A stretch of DNA of 64,000 bases, from positions 363,531 through 427,530 of the forward strand of contig JAFDWH010000004.1 in the NCBI GenBank assembly GCA_018268595.1. The letters are read 5' to 3'. Source of the stretch: Actinomycetota bacterium. GTDB taxonomy: Bacteria > Actinomycetota > Thermoleophilia > Solirubrobacterales > Solirubrobacteraceae. Shown here in pieces: positions 42,357-52,691 of this stretch; within the stretch, counting starts at the first letter, position 1, and the number at the start of each line of letters is the position of its first letter. Made by a program: the position numbers and the translations under genes. Below the pieces are notes generated by a model that did no database searches, was not told where the DNA came from, and saw nothing but the letters and a program-made list of their open reading frames with translations.

Positions 42357-45266
42357 CGGCGCGCCGGCCCGCAGCGCCGCGCTCAGCTCGGCGCGCGAGC
42401 TGATGCGCAGCTTGAAGTAGGCGTTGCGCAGGTGGAACTCGACCGTCTTCGACGAGACGAACAGCGCCTGGGCGATCTCCCGGTTCGTGAGGCCGCGCTC
42501 GGCCAGCTCGGCGACGCGCCGCTCGCTCGGCGTGAGCGCGTCGGTCCCGCGGACCGCCGGCCGCCGCGGGCGCGCGCCCGCGGCGACGAGCGCGGCACGC
42601 GCCACCGCGGCGAGCCGGTTGGCGCCCGCGTGGTGGGTGATGTCGAGCCCCAGCCGCAGCGTCTCGCGCGCGGTCGTGCGCTGCCCCGTCGCGTGCTGCG
42701 CGGCGCCGAGCGCGACGAGCGCGCGCGCCAGCTCGAGCTGGGCGGGCGACCGCTCCAGCGTCGCGACCGCCTCCTCCAGCAGGCCCAGCCGCTCGTCGTC
42801 GCTCGCCACGAGGCCGGCCGCGCGCAGCGCCACGCCGATCGCGCGCGGCGAGCCGAAGGCGCGCGCCAGCTCCAGCTCCTCGCACGCCAGCGTGCGCGCC
42901 TGTTCGGAGCGACCAAGGCGGTGCGCGGCGATCGCCGCCTCCGAGCGCCACGGCAGCACGCCGGGGTTCGGCGCCGGCACCGCGAGCTGGCGGCGACCGC
43001 ACTCGAGCAGGTCCTCCAGCGCCTGCTCGGCGCGATCCTGCACGAGCGCGAGGCGGGCGCGCGCGAACAGCGACCAGTTGTAGGTGAAGTGCGCGTCCTG
43101 CCCTTCCTCCGGGACGCCGACGAGCGCGTGCGCCTGGTCGTACTCGCCGCGGTCGACGTGCGCGAGCGCCATCCAGCCGTGCGCGAACGGCCGCACGAGC
43201 ACCATCAGCGACACGCGCTCGAGGCCGCCTTCGAGGTCGCCGAGCGCGCCGGTGAGATCGCCGCGCAGGTAGCGCGACGCGCCCCGCACCGCGGACATCA
43301 CGGCGAAGCCGATCACCGAGCCGCGGCGGCGCGCGTCCTCCAGGCCGGCGCTGGTCGCCGCCTCGACGTCGTCGAGCGCGTCGCAGAACAGCAGCGCCGC
43401 GACCGACCCGGCCCACGCGACGCCGTCGGCCGTCACCTCGCGCAGCAGCTCGCCGCCGGCCTGCGCGTGGCGCACGAGCGCGACGACCTCGTCGCGGCTC
43501 GCGTTGCCCTGCATCGCATGCTCGAGCGCGCGCTGTGCGAGCAGCTCGCGCTGCGCCGGGGTGGCGGCGTCGGTCTGGCTGGCGAGCAGGTCGCGGAAGC
43601 GCGTCTGCGCCGTCTCGCGCGTGCGGAAGTCGAGCCGGGCGGCGCCGAGGTAGCCGGCCGTGAGCTGCTCGGCCAGCACCGCGTCGGCGCCGTCGAGCAC
43701 GCGCAGCCCTTCGTCGAAGGCGCTCGCCGCGGCGGCGTTGTCGCCCGCCGTGTAGAGCGCCTGGCCGAGCTGTGCGAGAGCGCGCGCGCGGGCGGTCGGC
43801 TGCTCCAGCAGCGCGACGGCGGCGCGCAGCCGCTCGACCGCGCTCGGCAGGCCCGCGAGCGCTTCGGCGCGGCCGAGGTCGATCAACAGCTCGGCGCGCT
43901 CCGCCTGCGGCGGCGACTCGTCGAGCGCGCGCAGCAGGTAGCTCGCGGCGGTGTCCGGCGCGCCGCCGGCGAGCGCCCGTCTGGCCGCGGCGTGCAGCGA
44001 GGGGACGACCCACGGCGCGCCGACCGGCAGCGTCTCCAGCAGGTGCGCGGCGGCGCGCTCGTCCGCGTCGGCGCCGCCGGCGCCGCGCAGCAGCTCCGCG
44101 GCCGCGAGGTGCAGCCGGCCGCGCTCGGCCGTGGGGATGCCGAGGTAGACCGCCTGGCGGACGATCGGGTGCACGAAGCCCAGCTCCGGCACAAGGTGCA
44201 GGACGTCGGCGGCGGCCAGCTCGTCGGCGGCCGTCGCCGCCTCGACGGCGTCGAGGCGCGCGAGCGTCGCCGCCTGCGCGAGCGGCGCGCGGTCGCCCAG
44301 CACGGCGACCGCGTGCGCGAGCGCCGGCGCGCCCGGCGACAGGCGCCGGATGCGCGCGTCGACCGCGTGGGCGATCGTGAGCGGCCCGAGCGCCTCGACG
44401 TCGACGGTGCGCTCGGCGCCGGCGCCGGCGCCGGCCGCGCCGTCGAGCTCCTTCAACAGCTCGCGCAGGAAGAAGGGGTTGCCGGTCGTGACGCGCGCAC
44501 AGGCGGCGCAGAAGGCGTCGTCGGCGTCGGGCAGCGTGCGCCGCACGATCGTCGCGATCGCATGCTCGGTCAACGGCGACAGCTCGAAGCGCAGCGACAG
44601 CGGGTGCGTCGTGAGCGTGCTGAGCGCGTCGCCGCTGCCGGCGCTGGTGGCGGGACGTGGGCGCGCCGTCAGCACGATCGCGACCGGCAGGTCCTCGATC
44701 CGCTGCGCGACGAACGACAGCGCCCGCAGCGACGCGTCGTCGGCGCTGTGCGCGTCGTCGACCGCGATCAGCAGCGGCCGCCGCTCCGCGACGTTCGCGA
44801 CGACCCAGTGGAGCCCGTGCAGCAGCGGGAACTCCGGCGTGCCCGAGTCGCGCTCGGTGACCTCGCCGGACAGCAGCGGAGCGGCGTGCGCGGCGGCGCC
44901 GGCGAGCACGCGTCTGCGCTCGCGCGCGGAGGCGGACGACAGGTACGGCTCGAACAGCTGCAGCGCGACGCCAAAGGGGAACTGGCGCTCCAACTCGCCG
45001 CCGCGCGCCCGCAGCACCGTCAACCCGCTCGCCTGCGCGTGCTGGATCGCGTGCGCGAGCAGCAGCGTCTTGCCGATGCCGCCGGCTCCCTCCAGCAGCA
45101 CGACGCGCCCCTCGCCGGCGAGCGCCGCGGCGATCGTCTCGTCGAGCGCGGTCAGCTCGCGCGCGCGCTCGAGCGGAGCCTCGGCCGGCGTCGCCCGCGC
45201 ATGCGCCGCCGGCCGGGGAGACGCGTCCCCGGTTTGCATGCCGGATCGGCCCCCCGCAGAGCTCAC
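42300..45266 (-). CDS. Large ATP-binding LuxR family regulator (LAL type)
   Basis: The 988-residue protein has an N-terminal AAA/NACHT-like ATPase with Walker A LLEGAGGIGKTLLLAH near residue 56 and Walker B PLLIAVDDAHSADD. A long helical TPR-like middle follows, and a C-terminal LuxR HTH (TPSERRVAELAERGLTNREI, then FVSSKTVEFHLRNAYFKL) occupies about 920-975. LAL/MalT-type proteins activate transcription on binding inducer and ATP. No metabolic cluster flanks it, so the target is unknown. The GTG start lies in a 15-bp inverted repeat, with TAGGCT 6 nt upstream. Confidence 0.9.
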   Translation of the reverse strand: MSSAGGRSGMQTGDASPRPAAHARATPAEAPLERARELTALDETIAAALAGEGRVVLLEGAGGIGKTLLLAHAIQHAQASGLTVLRARGGELERQFPFGVALQLFEPYLSSASARERRRVLAGAAAHAAPLLSGEVTERDSGTPEFPLLHGLHWVVANVAERRPLLIAVDDAHSADDASLRALSFVAQRIEDLPVAIVLTARPRPATSAGSGDALSTLTTHPLSLRFELSPLTEHAIATIVRRTLPDADDAFCAACARVTTGNPFFLRELLKELDGAAGAGAGAERTVDVEALGPLTIAHAVDARIRRLSPGAPALAHAVAVLGDRAPLAQAATLARLDAVEAATAADELAAADVLHLVPELGFVHPIVRQAVYLGIPTAERGRLHLAAAELLRGAGGADADERAAAHLLETLPVGAPWVVPSLHAAARRALAGGAPDTAASYLLRALDESPPQAERAELLIDLGRAEALAGLPSAVERLRAAVALLEQPTARARALAQLGQALYTAGDNAAAASAFDEGLRVLDGADAVLAEQLTAGYLGAARLDFRTRETAQTRFRDLLASQTDAATPAQRELLAQRALEHAMQGNASRDEVVALVRHAQAGGELLREVTADGVAWAGSVAALLFCDALDDVEAATSAGLEDARRRGSVIGFAVMSAVRGASRYLRGDLTGALGDLEGGLERVSLMVLVRPFAHGWMALAHVDRGEYDQAHALVGVPEEGQDAHFTYNWSLFARARLALVQDRAEQALEDLLECGRRQLAVPAPNPGVLPWRSEAAIAAHRLGRSEQARTLACEELELARAFGSPRAIGVALRAAGLVASDDERLGLLEEAVATLERSPAQLELARALVALGAAQHATGQRTTARETLRLGLDITHHAGANRLAAVARAALVAAGARPRRPAVRGTDALTPSERRVAELAERGLTNREIAQALFVSSKTVEFHLRNAYFKLRISSRAELSAALRAGAPSGAAVDGDRGAAGGGSLV

Positions 45267-45278
45267 CGCGTGAGCCTA
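45261..45278 (-). promoter_or_regulatory. -10 box and inverted repeat at the LuxR-type gene start
   Basis: TAGGCT (45278-45273 on the minus strand) is followed 6 nt later by the GTG. GCTCAC-CGC-GTGAGC (45261-45275) spans the start codon. It could be an autoregulatory operator or a hairpin at the very 5' end of a leaderless mRNA. Confidence 0.45.
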
Positions 45279-45575
45279 CCGCGCGCGATCGCGCCCGTGG
45301 GAACCGCGGCGGACGACCGCTGCGACGGGCGCGACCCCGCTCGACCGGGAACCGGCGCACCGGGGGACGGCCGCGGCTAGCGTCTGCGGCGCCTCGGCGC
45401 CGACCGGCAGAGCGGACCTACCTACACCAGTCGCCCCGACGGGTCCTCGATCCGGACGGGCGGCAGGTCCCGCGGGCATCTCCGTGCCACGTCCCGGCGT
45501 CCAGGCACCTGCGAGTGGGGGCCCGCCACGGCGGGCCCCCACTCGTGCCTGCGTCCGTGTGCTTCACTCGCCCCG
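45267..45575. other. 309-bp gap with a long inverted repeat
   Basis: Between two divergent genes, with no recognised gene. It holds the LuxR-type promoter at the left and a very strong hairpin at 45502-45551 near the right end. A minus-strand frame ending at 45422 (PPVRIEDPSGRLV) looks protein-like at its C-terminus but has no acceptable start. No tRNA could be folded from it by eye. Confidence 0.45.
45502..45551. repeat. Long perfect hairpin in the leader of the YdeI gene
   Basis: Bases 45512-45526 and 45531-45545 are perfect complements (15 bp, 4-nt loop). The flanks CAGGCA (45502-45507) and TGCCTG (45546-45551) pair in addition, leaving CCTG bulged. It ends 24 nt before the ATG at 45576. 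No T-run follows in either direction. Confidence 0.7.
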
Positions 45576-46151
45576 ATGCCGGCCGACGAGCTGCCGATCC
45601 TGCCGTTCGCCTCGAGCGCCGCGTGGGCGCAGTGGCTGGAGCGCGAGCACGCGCAGGCGCCCGGCGTGTGGCTGCAGATCGCGAAGCGCGCCAGCGGGAT
45701 CGCGACCGTCACCTACGCCGAGGCGCTCGACGTCGCGCTCTGCTTCGGCTGGATCGACGGGCAGAAGCGCGCGTTCGACGCGATCTGGTTCCTGCAGCGC
45801 TTCACGCCGCGCAAGCGCGGCAGCCGCTGGTCGAAGATCAACGTCGGGCACGTCGAGCGGCTGATCGCGGCCGGGGAGATGCGTCCCGCCGGGCTCGCGC
45901 AGGTCGAGGCGGCGAGAGCCGACGGCCGCTGGGAGGCCGCGTACGACGGCCAGCGCGCGGCGACGGTGCCGCCCGACCTGCAGGCCGCGCTCGACGCCGA
46001 CCCCGCCGCGGCCGCCTTCTTCGCGACGCTCAGAGGCGCCGACCGCTACGCGATCCTCTACCGCGTGCAGGACGCGAAGCGGCCCGAGACGCGCGCGAGA
46101 CGGATCGAGCGCTTCGTCGCGATGCTCGCGCGCGGCGAGACGCTCCGCTGA
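45576..46151 (+). CDS. YdeI/OmpD-associated family protein
   Basis: The 191-residue protein has WAQWLEREHAQAPGVWLQIA, then VTYAEALDVALCFGWIDGQK, WFLQRFTPRKRGSRWSKINV and a closing helical RRIERFVAMLARGE. This is the small cytosolic family annotated as YdeI/OmpD-associated or bacteriocin-protection protein. Molecular function is not known. It is monocistronic, converging on transketolase with 7 nt between the stops. Confidence 0.82.
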   Translation: MPADELPILPFASSAAWAQWLEREHAQAPGVWLQIAKRASGIATVTYAEALDVALCFGWIDGQKRAFDAIWFLQRFTPRKRGSRWSKINVGHVERLIAAGEMRPAGLAQVEAARADGRWEAAYDGQRAATVPPDLQAALDADPAAAAFFATLRGADRYAILYRVQDAKRPETRARRIERFVAMLARGETLR

Positions 46152-46158
46152 GCGGCGG

Positions 46159-48159
46159 CTACAGCAGCCCGCGCACGACCGCGGCGACGTGCTCGGGCGT
46201 CATGCCCAGCTCGCGCATCACGGTCTCGCCGGGCGCCGAGGCGCCGAAGCGCTCGATCGAGACGGACGCGTCGACCCACTCCGCCCAGCCCATCGCGATG
46301 CCCGCCTCGACCGAGACCTTCGGCTGGCCGGGCGGCAGCACCGCGTCGCGGTACGCCTGGTCCTGGGCGGCGAACAGCTCCCAGCTCGGCATCGCCACGA
46401 CGCGCGTCGCGACGCCCTCGCCCGCGAGCAGCGCCTGCGCCTCCAGCGCGAGCGCGACCTCCGAGCCGGTCGCCACCACGGTCGCGACCGCGTCGGGGTC
46501 CTCGGCCAGCACGTAGGCGCCGCGCACGAGCTCCTCGGCCGCGCCGGCGCCGTCGGCCGAGCGGTCGAGCACGGGCAGGTTCTGCCGGCTGAGGACCAGC
46601 ACGCACGGGCCGTCGAGCTCCTCGACCATCACGCGCCACGCGACCGCCGTCTCGTTCGCGTCGCTCGGGCGGATCACCGTCAGGCCGGGGATCGCGCGCA
46701 GCGCGGCGAGGTGCTCGACCGGCTGGTGCGTCGGGCCGTCCTCGCCGAGCGCGACCGAGTCGTGCGAGTAGATCCACATCACCGGGATGCTCATCAGCGC
46801 CGACAGGCGGATCGCGGGACGCATGTAGTCCGCGAACTGCAGGAACGTCGCGCCGTAGGGCTTGACGATGCCGCCGTGCAGGCACATGCCGTTGACGGCG
46901 GCACCCATCGCATGCTCGCGGATCCCCCAGAAGACGTTGCGGCACGCCTTCTCGCGGCTGTAGGCGGCGTCCGCCTTGATGCCCGTCTTGACGGACTCGT
47001 TAAGGTCGGCCGAGCCGCCGACCATCGTCGGCAGGTACGGGGCGATCGCCTGCAGCACCTCGCCGGACGCGGCGCGCGTCGCCAGCTTCTTGCCGGCCTC
47101 GTAGCGCGGCAGCGCGGCGCCGAGCCCGGGCAGCGGCCGGCCGGCCCACGCCGCGTCCCACTCCGTCGCGAGCTGCGGGTTGGCGTCCTGCCAGGCGCGG
47201 AAGCGGTGCTCCCACTCGCGCTGCGCGACGGCGCCGCGCTCGATCGTCCCGAAGCGCTCGTAGACGCCGTCGGGCACGAAGAAGTGCTTGTCCGGGTCCC
47301 ACCCGAACGCCTCCTTCGTCGCGCGGACCTCGTCCTCGCCGAGCGCCGCGCCGTGCGCGCCCGCCGTGCCGACCTTGTTGGGCGAGCCGTAGGCGATCTG
47401 CGAGCGCACGCGGATCAGCGACGGGCGCTCCTCCTCGGCGACCGCCTTCGCGATCGTCGTGCGCAGCGCGTCGAGGTCGTTCGCGTCGTCGACGTGCTGC
47501 GTGTGCCAGCCGTAGGCGCGGAAACGCGCCTCGACGTCCTCGGTGTCGAACGACAGCGCGGTGTCGCCGTCGATCGAGATGTGGTTGTCGTCGTAGAGGA
47601 AGACGAGGCGGCCGAGCCCGAGGTGGCCGGCGATCGACGCGGCCTCCGCGCTGACGCCCTCCATCAGGTCGCCGTCGGAGCAGATGCCGAAGATGCGGTG
47701 GTCCATCACCTCCGACCCGAAGCGCTCGCGCAGGAAGCGCTCGGCGAGCGCCATCCCGACCGCGTTCGCGAAGCCCTGCCCGAGCGGGCCGGTCGTCGTC
47801 TCGACCCCCGGCGTGTGGTGCACCTCCGGGTGCCCGGGCGTGCGCGACTCCCACTGGCGGAAGGCCATCAGGTCCTCGAGCGTGACGTCGTAGCCCGACA
47901 GGTGCAGCGCCGCGTAGAGCAGCATCGAGCCGTGGCCGGCGCTCAGCACGAAGCGGTCGCGGTCCTGCCAGTGCGGGTCGCGCGGGTTGTGCCTCATCAC
48001 CTCGCGGAACAGCACGTAGGCGACGGGCGCCATCCCCATCGGCATGCCCGGATGGCCGCTGTTGGCCTTCTGGACCGCGTCCATCGCGAGGGTGCGGATC
48101 GTGTCGACGGCCAGGCGGTCGTCGACGTGCGTGGTGGTCTTGGGCTCGGTCGTGGCCAT
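46159..48159 (-). CDS. tkt: Transketolase
   Basis: The 666-residue protein is full length. The thiamine-diphosphate motif is [20 protein letters not shown], the N-terminal signature is [20 protein letters not shown], and the pyrimidine-domain signature is [20 protein letters not shown]. It moves two-carbon ketol units in the pentose phosphate pathway. No tal, zwf or pgl genes adjoin, unlike the usual actinobacterial cluster. A TAACCT box (48200-48195) gives a leader of about 30 nt. Confidence 0.97.
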   Translation of the reverse strand: MATTEPKTTTHVDDRLAVDTIRTLAMDAVQKANSGHPGMPMGMAPVAYVLFREVMRHNPRDPHWQDRDRFVLSAGHGSMLLYAALHLSGYDVTLEDLMAFRQWESRTPGHPEVHHTPGVETTTGPLGQGFANAVGMALAERFLRERFGSEVMDHRIFGICSDGDLMEGVSAEAASIAGHLGLGRLVFLYDDNHISIDGDTALSFDTEDVEARFRAYGWHTQHVDDANDLDALRTTIAKAVAEEERPSLIRVRSQIAYGSPNKVGTAGAHGAALGEDEVRATKEAFGWDPDKHFFVPDGVYERFGTIERGAVAQREWEHRFRAWQDANPQLATEWDAAWAGRPLPGLGAALPRYEAGKKLATRAASGEVLQAIAPYLPTMVGGSADLNESVKTGIKADAAYSREKACRNVFWGIREHAMGAAVNGMCLHGGIVKPYGATFLQFADYMRPAIRLSALMSIPVMWIYSHDSVALGEDGPTHQPVEHLAALRAIPGLTVIRPSDANETAVAWRVMVEELDGPCVLVLSRQNLPVLDRSADGAGAAEELVRGAYVLAEDPDAVATVVATGSEVALALEAQALLAGEGVATRVVAMPSWELFAAQDQAYRDAVLPPGQPKVSVEAGIAMGWAEWVDASVSIERFGASAPGETVMRELGMTPEHVAAVVRGLL

Positions 48160-48194
48160 GTGCGCTCGGTGGTCGGCGGGACGGGGGACGAGGC

Positions 48195-48200
48195 AGGTTA
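48195..48200 (-). promoter_or_regulatory. Putative -10 box TAACCT of transketolase
   Basis: Read on the minus strand, 35 nt before the ATG. The rest of the 197-bp divergent gap shows nothing else distinct. Confidence 0.35.
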
Positions 48201-48356
48201 TCCCGCGGTGCCCGCGGGACGAGCGGACGACACCTGCCGTACACCGTCACGACGCGAACATCGCGATGCGGCCGGGTGTGGCATTCACCCCCGCGTTTGC
48301 GGTTCACTTCCATCACGGCTCCGGGGTCGGGGCCATCGAGCGAGAGGGGCGAGACC

Positions 48357-49228
48357 ATGACGGAGGCCATGCGAGCGCCCGAGGAGCGCTTCGCGGAGCT
48401 GCCGGACTTCCCGTATGCGGCGCACTACCGGGAGGTCGACGGGCTGCGCCTCGCGCACCTCGACGAGGGCGACGGTCCGCCCGTGCTGCTCGTGCACGGC
48501 GAGCCGACCTGGTCGTACCTGTGGCGCCACGCGATCCCGCCGCTGCGCGACGCCGGCTTCCGCTGCATCGCGCCCGACCACGCCGGCTTCGGCCGCTCCG
48601 ACAAGCCGACCGACCTCGGCTGGTACTCGTACGACCGCCACACGGCGTTGCTCGCCGAGCTCGTCGAGCGGCTCGACCTGCGCGGCGCGACGATCGTCGT
48701 GCACGACTGGGGCGGCCCGATCGGCCTGCGCGTCGCCGTCGAGCTGCCGGAGCGGATCGACCGCATCGTCGTGATGGACACCGGCCTCTTCACCGGCCAC
48801 CAGAGAATGAGCGACGCGTGGACGATGTTCCGCGACTTCGTCGAGCGGACCGAGGACCTGCCGATCGGGATGCTCGTGCGCGGCGGCTGCCACCGCGACC
48901 CCGGCGACGCGGTGATCGCCGCCTACGAGGCGCCGTTCGCCGACGGCTCCTCGAAGGCGGGCGCGCGCGCCTTCCCGCTGATGATCCCGCGCACGCCCGA
49001 CGCGCCGGGCGCCGCGGAGGGCCAGCGCGTGCTCGACGCGCTCGCCTCAGACGCACGGCCGAAGCTCGTGCTGTGGGCCGAGCACGACCCGATCATCCCG
49101 CTGAGAACAGGGCAGCGCTTCGCGGCGGCGATCGGGACGGAGGTCGCGCACACGATCCCCGACGCCGGCCACTTCCTGCAGGAGGACCAGGGGCCGCTCG
49201 TCGGGCGGCTGATCGCGGAGTGGCTGAC

Positions 49229-49232
<4 letters not shown>
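48357..49232 (+). CDS. Haloalkane dehalogenase-like alpha/beta hydrolase
   Basis: The 291-residue protein fits subfamily HLD-I. The oxyanion/halide loop is HGEPTWSYLWR (48-58). The nucleophile is Asp117 in VHDWGGPIG, with the neighbouring halide-binding Trp118. The acid is Asp244 in WAEHDPIIPL and the base is His272 in AGHFLQED. It would cleave carbon-halogen bonds to alcohol, halide and proton. Natural substrates of such enzymes are often unknown. ATG 48357 is preferred for its GAGAGGGG run upstream. The next gene overlaps by 4 bp. Confidence 0.88.
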
Positions 49233-50050
<818 letters not shown>

Positions 50051-50152
50051 CCTGACGATCTCCGGGGCGGCGTCCCGCGTCAGCCGGCCAGCGCGGCGCG
50101 CGCCCGGCCACGCGCCGTCGTGGATGCGCGCACGCGGTACCCTCGGGGAACG

Positions 50153-51028
50153 ATGCCGTTCTTCGAGTCCGAGGACCAACGGATCGCCTACTCCGTCTAC
50201 GGCGAGGGCCCGCGCGTGACGGTGCTGCTGCCCGGGCTGCTGCTGTCGCAGCGGATGCAGGAGCCGCTCGCCGAGGCGCTCGCGGAGCGCGGCGAGCGGG
50301 TCGTCCTGATGGAGCCGCTCGGACACGGCGGGTCGGACCGCCCGCGCGACATGTGGCGCTACTCGATGTCGACGTTCGGGCAGCAGGTGATCGCGCTGCT
50401 CGACGAGCTGGAGATCGAGCAGGCCGTGATCGGCGGCACGTCGCTCGGCGCGAACGTCACGCTCGAGGTCGCCTCCGCCGCGCCCGAGCGGGTGCGCGGG
50501 ATGCTGCTGGAGATGCCGGTGCTCGACAACGCGCTGCTGGGCGCCGCGATCGCCTTCACGCCGCTGCTCGTCGCGCTGACCTTCGGCGAGCCGGTGATGA
50601 AGGGCGTGCAGGCGGTCGCGCGGCGAATCCCGCGCGCGCCGCTGCCGCTGATCGCCGAGATCGTCGTCGACTGGGTCTCGCAGGACCCCGGGCCGAGCGC
50701 GGCCGTGCTGCAAGGGCTGTTCTTCGGGCGGATCGCGCCGCACCGCAGCGAGCGCCGCACGTTCGACGCGCCCGCCCTCGTGATCGGCCACCCGCGCGAC
50801 CCCGTCCACCCCTTCTCGGACGCCGACATGCTCGCCGCCGAGCTGCCGAACGGGCGCCTCCTGAACGCCGACTCGATCGTCGAGCTGCGCACCCGGCCGC
50901 AGCGGCTGACGGGCGAGATCGCCGCGTTCGTGGACAGCTGCTGGGCGACCCGCACGGCCAGCTCGGCGCGCAGAAGACCGCGCAGACGCGCGGTCAGACG
51001 CTCGCCGAGGCGCACGGCCACCGCATAA
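50153..51028 (+). CDS. Alpha/beta hydrolase fold protein
   Basis: The 291-residue protein has the nucleophile elbow GGTSLGAN (Ser97), HG-type turn MEPLGHGGSDRP and GHPRDPVHPF for the acid region. The late catalytic histidine is not seen at the expected place (NADSIVELRTRPQRL), so catalysis may differ or be lost. The C-terminal 25 residues are Arg/Ser-rich. ATG 50153 lies 9 nt after TACCCT (50138-50143) and matches the domain start. Confidence 0.8.
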   Translation: MPFFESEDQRIAYSVYGEGPRVTVLLPGLLLSQRMQEPLAEALAERGERVVLMEPLGHGGSDRPRDMWRYSMSTFGQQVIALLDELEIEQAVIGGTSLGANVTLEVASAAPERVRGMLLEMPVLDNALLGAAIAFTPLLVALTFGEPVMKGVQAVARRIPRAPLPLIAEIVVDWVSQDPGPSAAVLQGLFFGRIAPHRSERRTFDAPALVIGHPRDPVHPFSDADMLAAELPNGRLLNADSIVELRTRPQRLTGEIAAFVDSCWATRTASSARRRPRRRAVRRSPRRTATA

Positions 51029-51038
51029 CCCGGCGTCG

Positions 51039-51044
51039 TACGGT
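51039..51044 (+). promoter_or_regulatory. Putative -10 box TACGGT of the PGRP amidase
   Basis: Ends 6 nt before the ATG at 51051, inside the short gap after the hydrolase stop. Confidence 0.45.
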
Positions 51045-51050
51045 GTTGGG

Positions 51051-52691
51051 ATGCGCATGAGGCGCGTCCTCGCCGTCGCCGTCGCCCTGCTGGTCGTGAG
51101 CTGCTCCGCCGCCGCGGACGCCGCCGCGGCGCCACGCTCGCTCGCGCTGCGCGTGCCCGCCGGCACGACCGCGGCGCCCGGCTGGCGCACGCCGCCGCTG
51201 CGCGCGGCCGGCGGCTTCTCGCTCGTCGGCGGCGAGTGGCGCGGTGGCGGGCGCGTGGAGCTGCGCGCGCGGCGCGCGAGCGGGCGCTGGACGCGTTGGG
51301 TGCGCGTCGTCGCCGGCGAGCCGGTCTGGAGCGGGCGCGCGGTCGCGGTGGAGCTGCGCGGCGCGCGGCCGCTGCGCGGCCTGCGCGTGCACGCGGTCGC
51401 GGTCGGGCGCGCGCCGGCGGCGGCGGCGGCGCGGGCCGTCGCTGCGGCGGGTGCGGGGGGCGGTGCGGGCGCGGGGGGCGGTGCGGGGGCCTCCGGCGCG
51501 CCCTCGATCGTCCCGCGCAGCGCGTGGGACCCGCACGACAGCTGCCGCCCGCGCGCGCAGGCGCGCTACGGCCGCGTCGACTTCGCGCTCGTGCACCACA
51601 CGGAGTCGCTGTCGTCGTATCCGCCGAGCCAGTCGGCCGCGATCGTGCTGGGGATCTGCCTCTTCCACCGCGACGGCAACGGTTGGAACGACATCGGCTA
51701 CGACCTGCTCGTCGACCGCTACGGGACCGTCTTCGAGGGGCGCGCCGGCGGCGTCGGGCAGCCGGTGATCGGCGCGCAGGCAGGCGGCTGGAACGCCGTC
51801 TCGACCGGGATCGCGATGATCGGAAGCTGGTCGCTGACGACGCCGCCGCCGGCCGCGCTGCGCGCGCTCGAGCGCGTGCTGGCGTGGAAGCTGTCGCTCG
51901 CCGGCGTGCCCGCGCAGGGCGGCGTGACCGAGCGCTCGACCGGCGGCGACCCGGCCGACAACCGCCACCCGCGCGGGTCGCTCGTGCGCTACCAGCGGAT
52001 CGCCGGCCACCGCGACGCCGACTCGACCGACTGCCCCGGCGCGGCGCTGTACGTGGAGCTGCCGCAGATCCGGCGGGCGGTCGCCGCCCTGATGGCGCGC
52101 GCGCGCGACCTGCTGACGCTCTCGCCCGTGGGCGCGCCGATCGAGCCGGCGCCGTGGTCGCTGACGGGGCGGCTCGCGCTGGCGGACGGGTCCCGCCCGG
52201 CGGGCGCGCCGGTGCGCGTGGAGCAGCGCGGCGCCGACGGCGCCTGGCATCAGGTCGCCGCGACCCGGACGGGAGCGGACGGGATCTGGAGCGCGACGCC
52301 GACGCTGCTCGTCAACGGGGCGCTGCGCGCCGTCGCGACGCTGCCGGACGGGCGGACGCTGGTCGCGCCGTCCGTCGACGCGCAGGTGCGCGCAGGCGTG
52401 CGGCTGCGCGTCATCCCGCGGCGCCTGCGGCGCGGCGGGACGCTCCAGCTCGCGGGCGCGACCTCGCCGCCGAAGGCGCGCGTGCGCGTGCAGATCGCGC
52501 GGCGCGCGGCGGCGGACAGCTGGCGCAGCGTCCGCACGCTCGCGCTCGCAACCGACGCGCGCGGCCGCTTCGCGGCGAGCGTGACGCTGCGCGGCGCGGG
52601 CCTCTACCGCGTGCGCGCGACGACCCGCGCCGACGCGCTCAACGCCACCGGCGCCTCGCGCGCGGTCCGCGTGCGCGTCGTGGGACGCTAA
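51051..52691 (+). CDS. Exported PGRP/N-acetylmuramoyl-L-alanine amidase
   Basis: The 546-residue protein has a signal sequence with a lipobox-like VVSC (Cys18), so it is probably a lipoprotein. A beta-rich region (about 30-125) and a Gly/Ala linker (about 134-150) follow. The amidase_2/PGRP domain (about 152-345) has zinc ligands in LVHHTES and AGHRDADSTDCPG and the fold segments GNGWNDIGYDLLVDRYG and FEGRAGG. The last 180 residues form two Ig- or CNA-like beta domains. It would cut the amide between muramic acid and peptide in the cell wall. Two Gly-rich 18-bp repeats encode the linker. Confidence 0.9.
   Translation: MRMRRVLAVAVALLVVSCSAAADAAAAPRSLALRVPAGTTAAPGWRTPPLRAAGGFSLVGGEWRGGGRVELRARRASGRWTRWVRVVAGEPVWSGRAVAVELRGARPLRGLRVHAVAVGRAPAAAAARAVAAAGAGGGAGAGGGAGASGAPSIVPRSAWDPHDSCRPRAQARYGRVDFALVHHTESLSSYPPSQSAAIVLGICLFHRDGNGWNDIGYDLLVDRYGTVFEGRAGGVGQPVIGAQAGGWNAVSTGIAMIGSWSLTTPPPAALRALERVLAWKLSLAGVPAQGGVTERSTGGDPADNRHPRGSLVRYQRIAGHRDADSTDCPGAALYVELPQIRRAVAALMARARDLLTLSPVGAPIEPAPWSLTGRLALADGSRPAGAPVRVEQRGADGAWHQVAATRTGADGIWSATPTLLVNGALRAVATLPDGRTLVAPSVDAQVRAGVRLRVIPRRLRRGGTLQLAGATSPPKARVRVQIARRAAADSWRSVRTLALATDARGRFAASVTLRGAGLYRVRATTRADALNATGASRAVRVRVVGR

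Noticed and set aside
45280-45500. A tRNA gene
   Set aside because: GGTCCTCGATCC looks like a T-arm, but no acceptor stem or anticodon arm could be placed on either strand.
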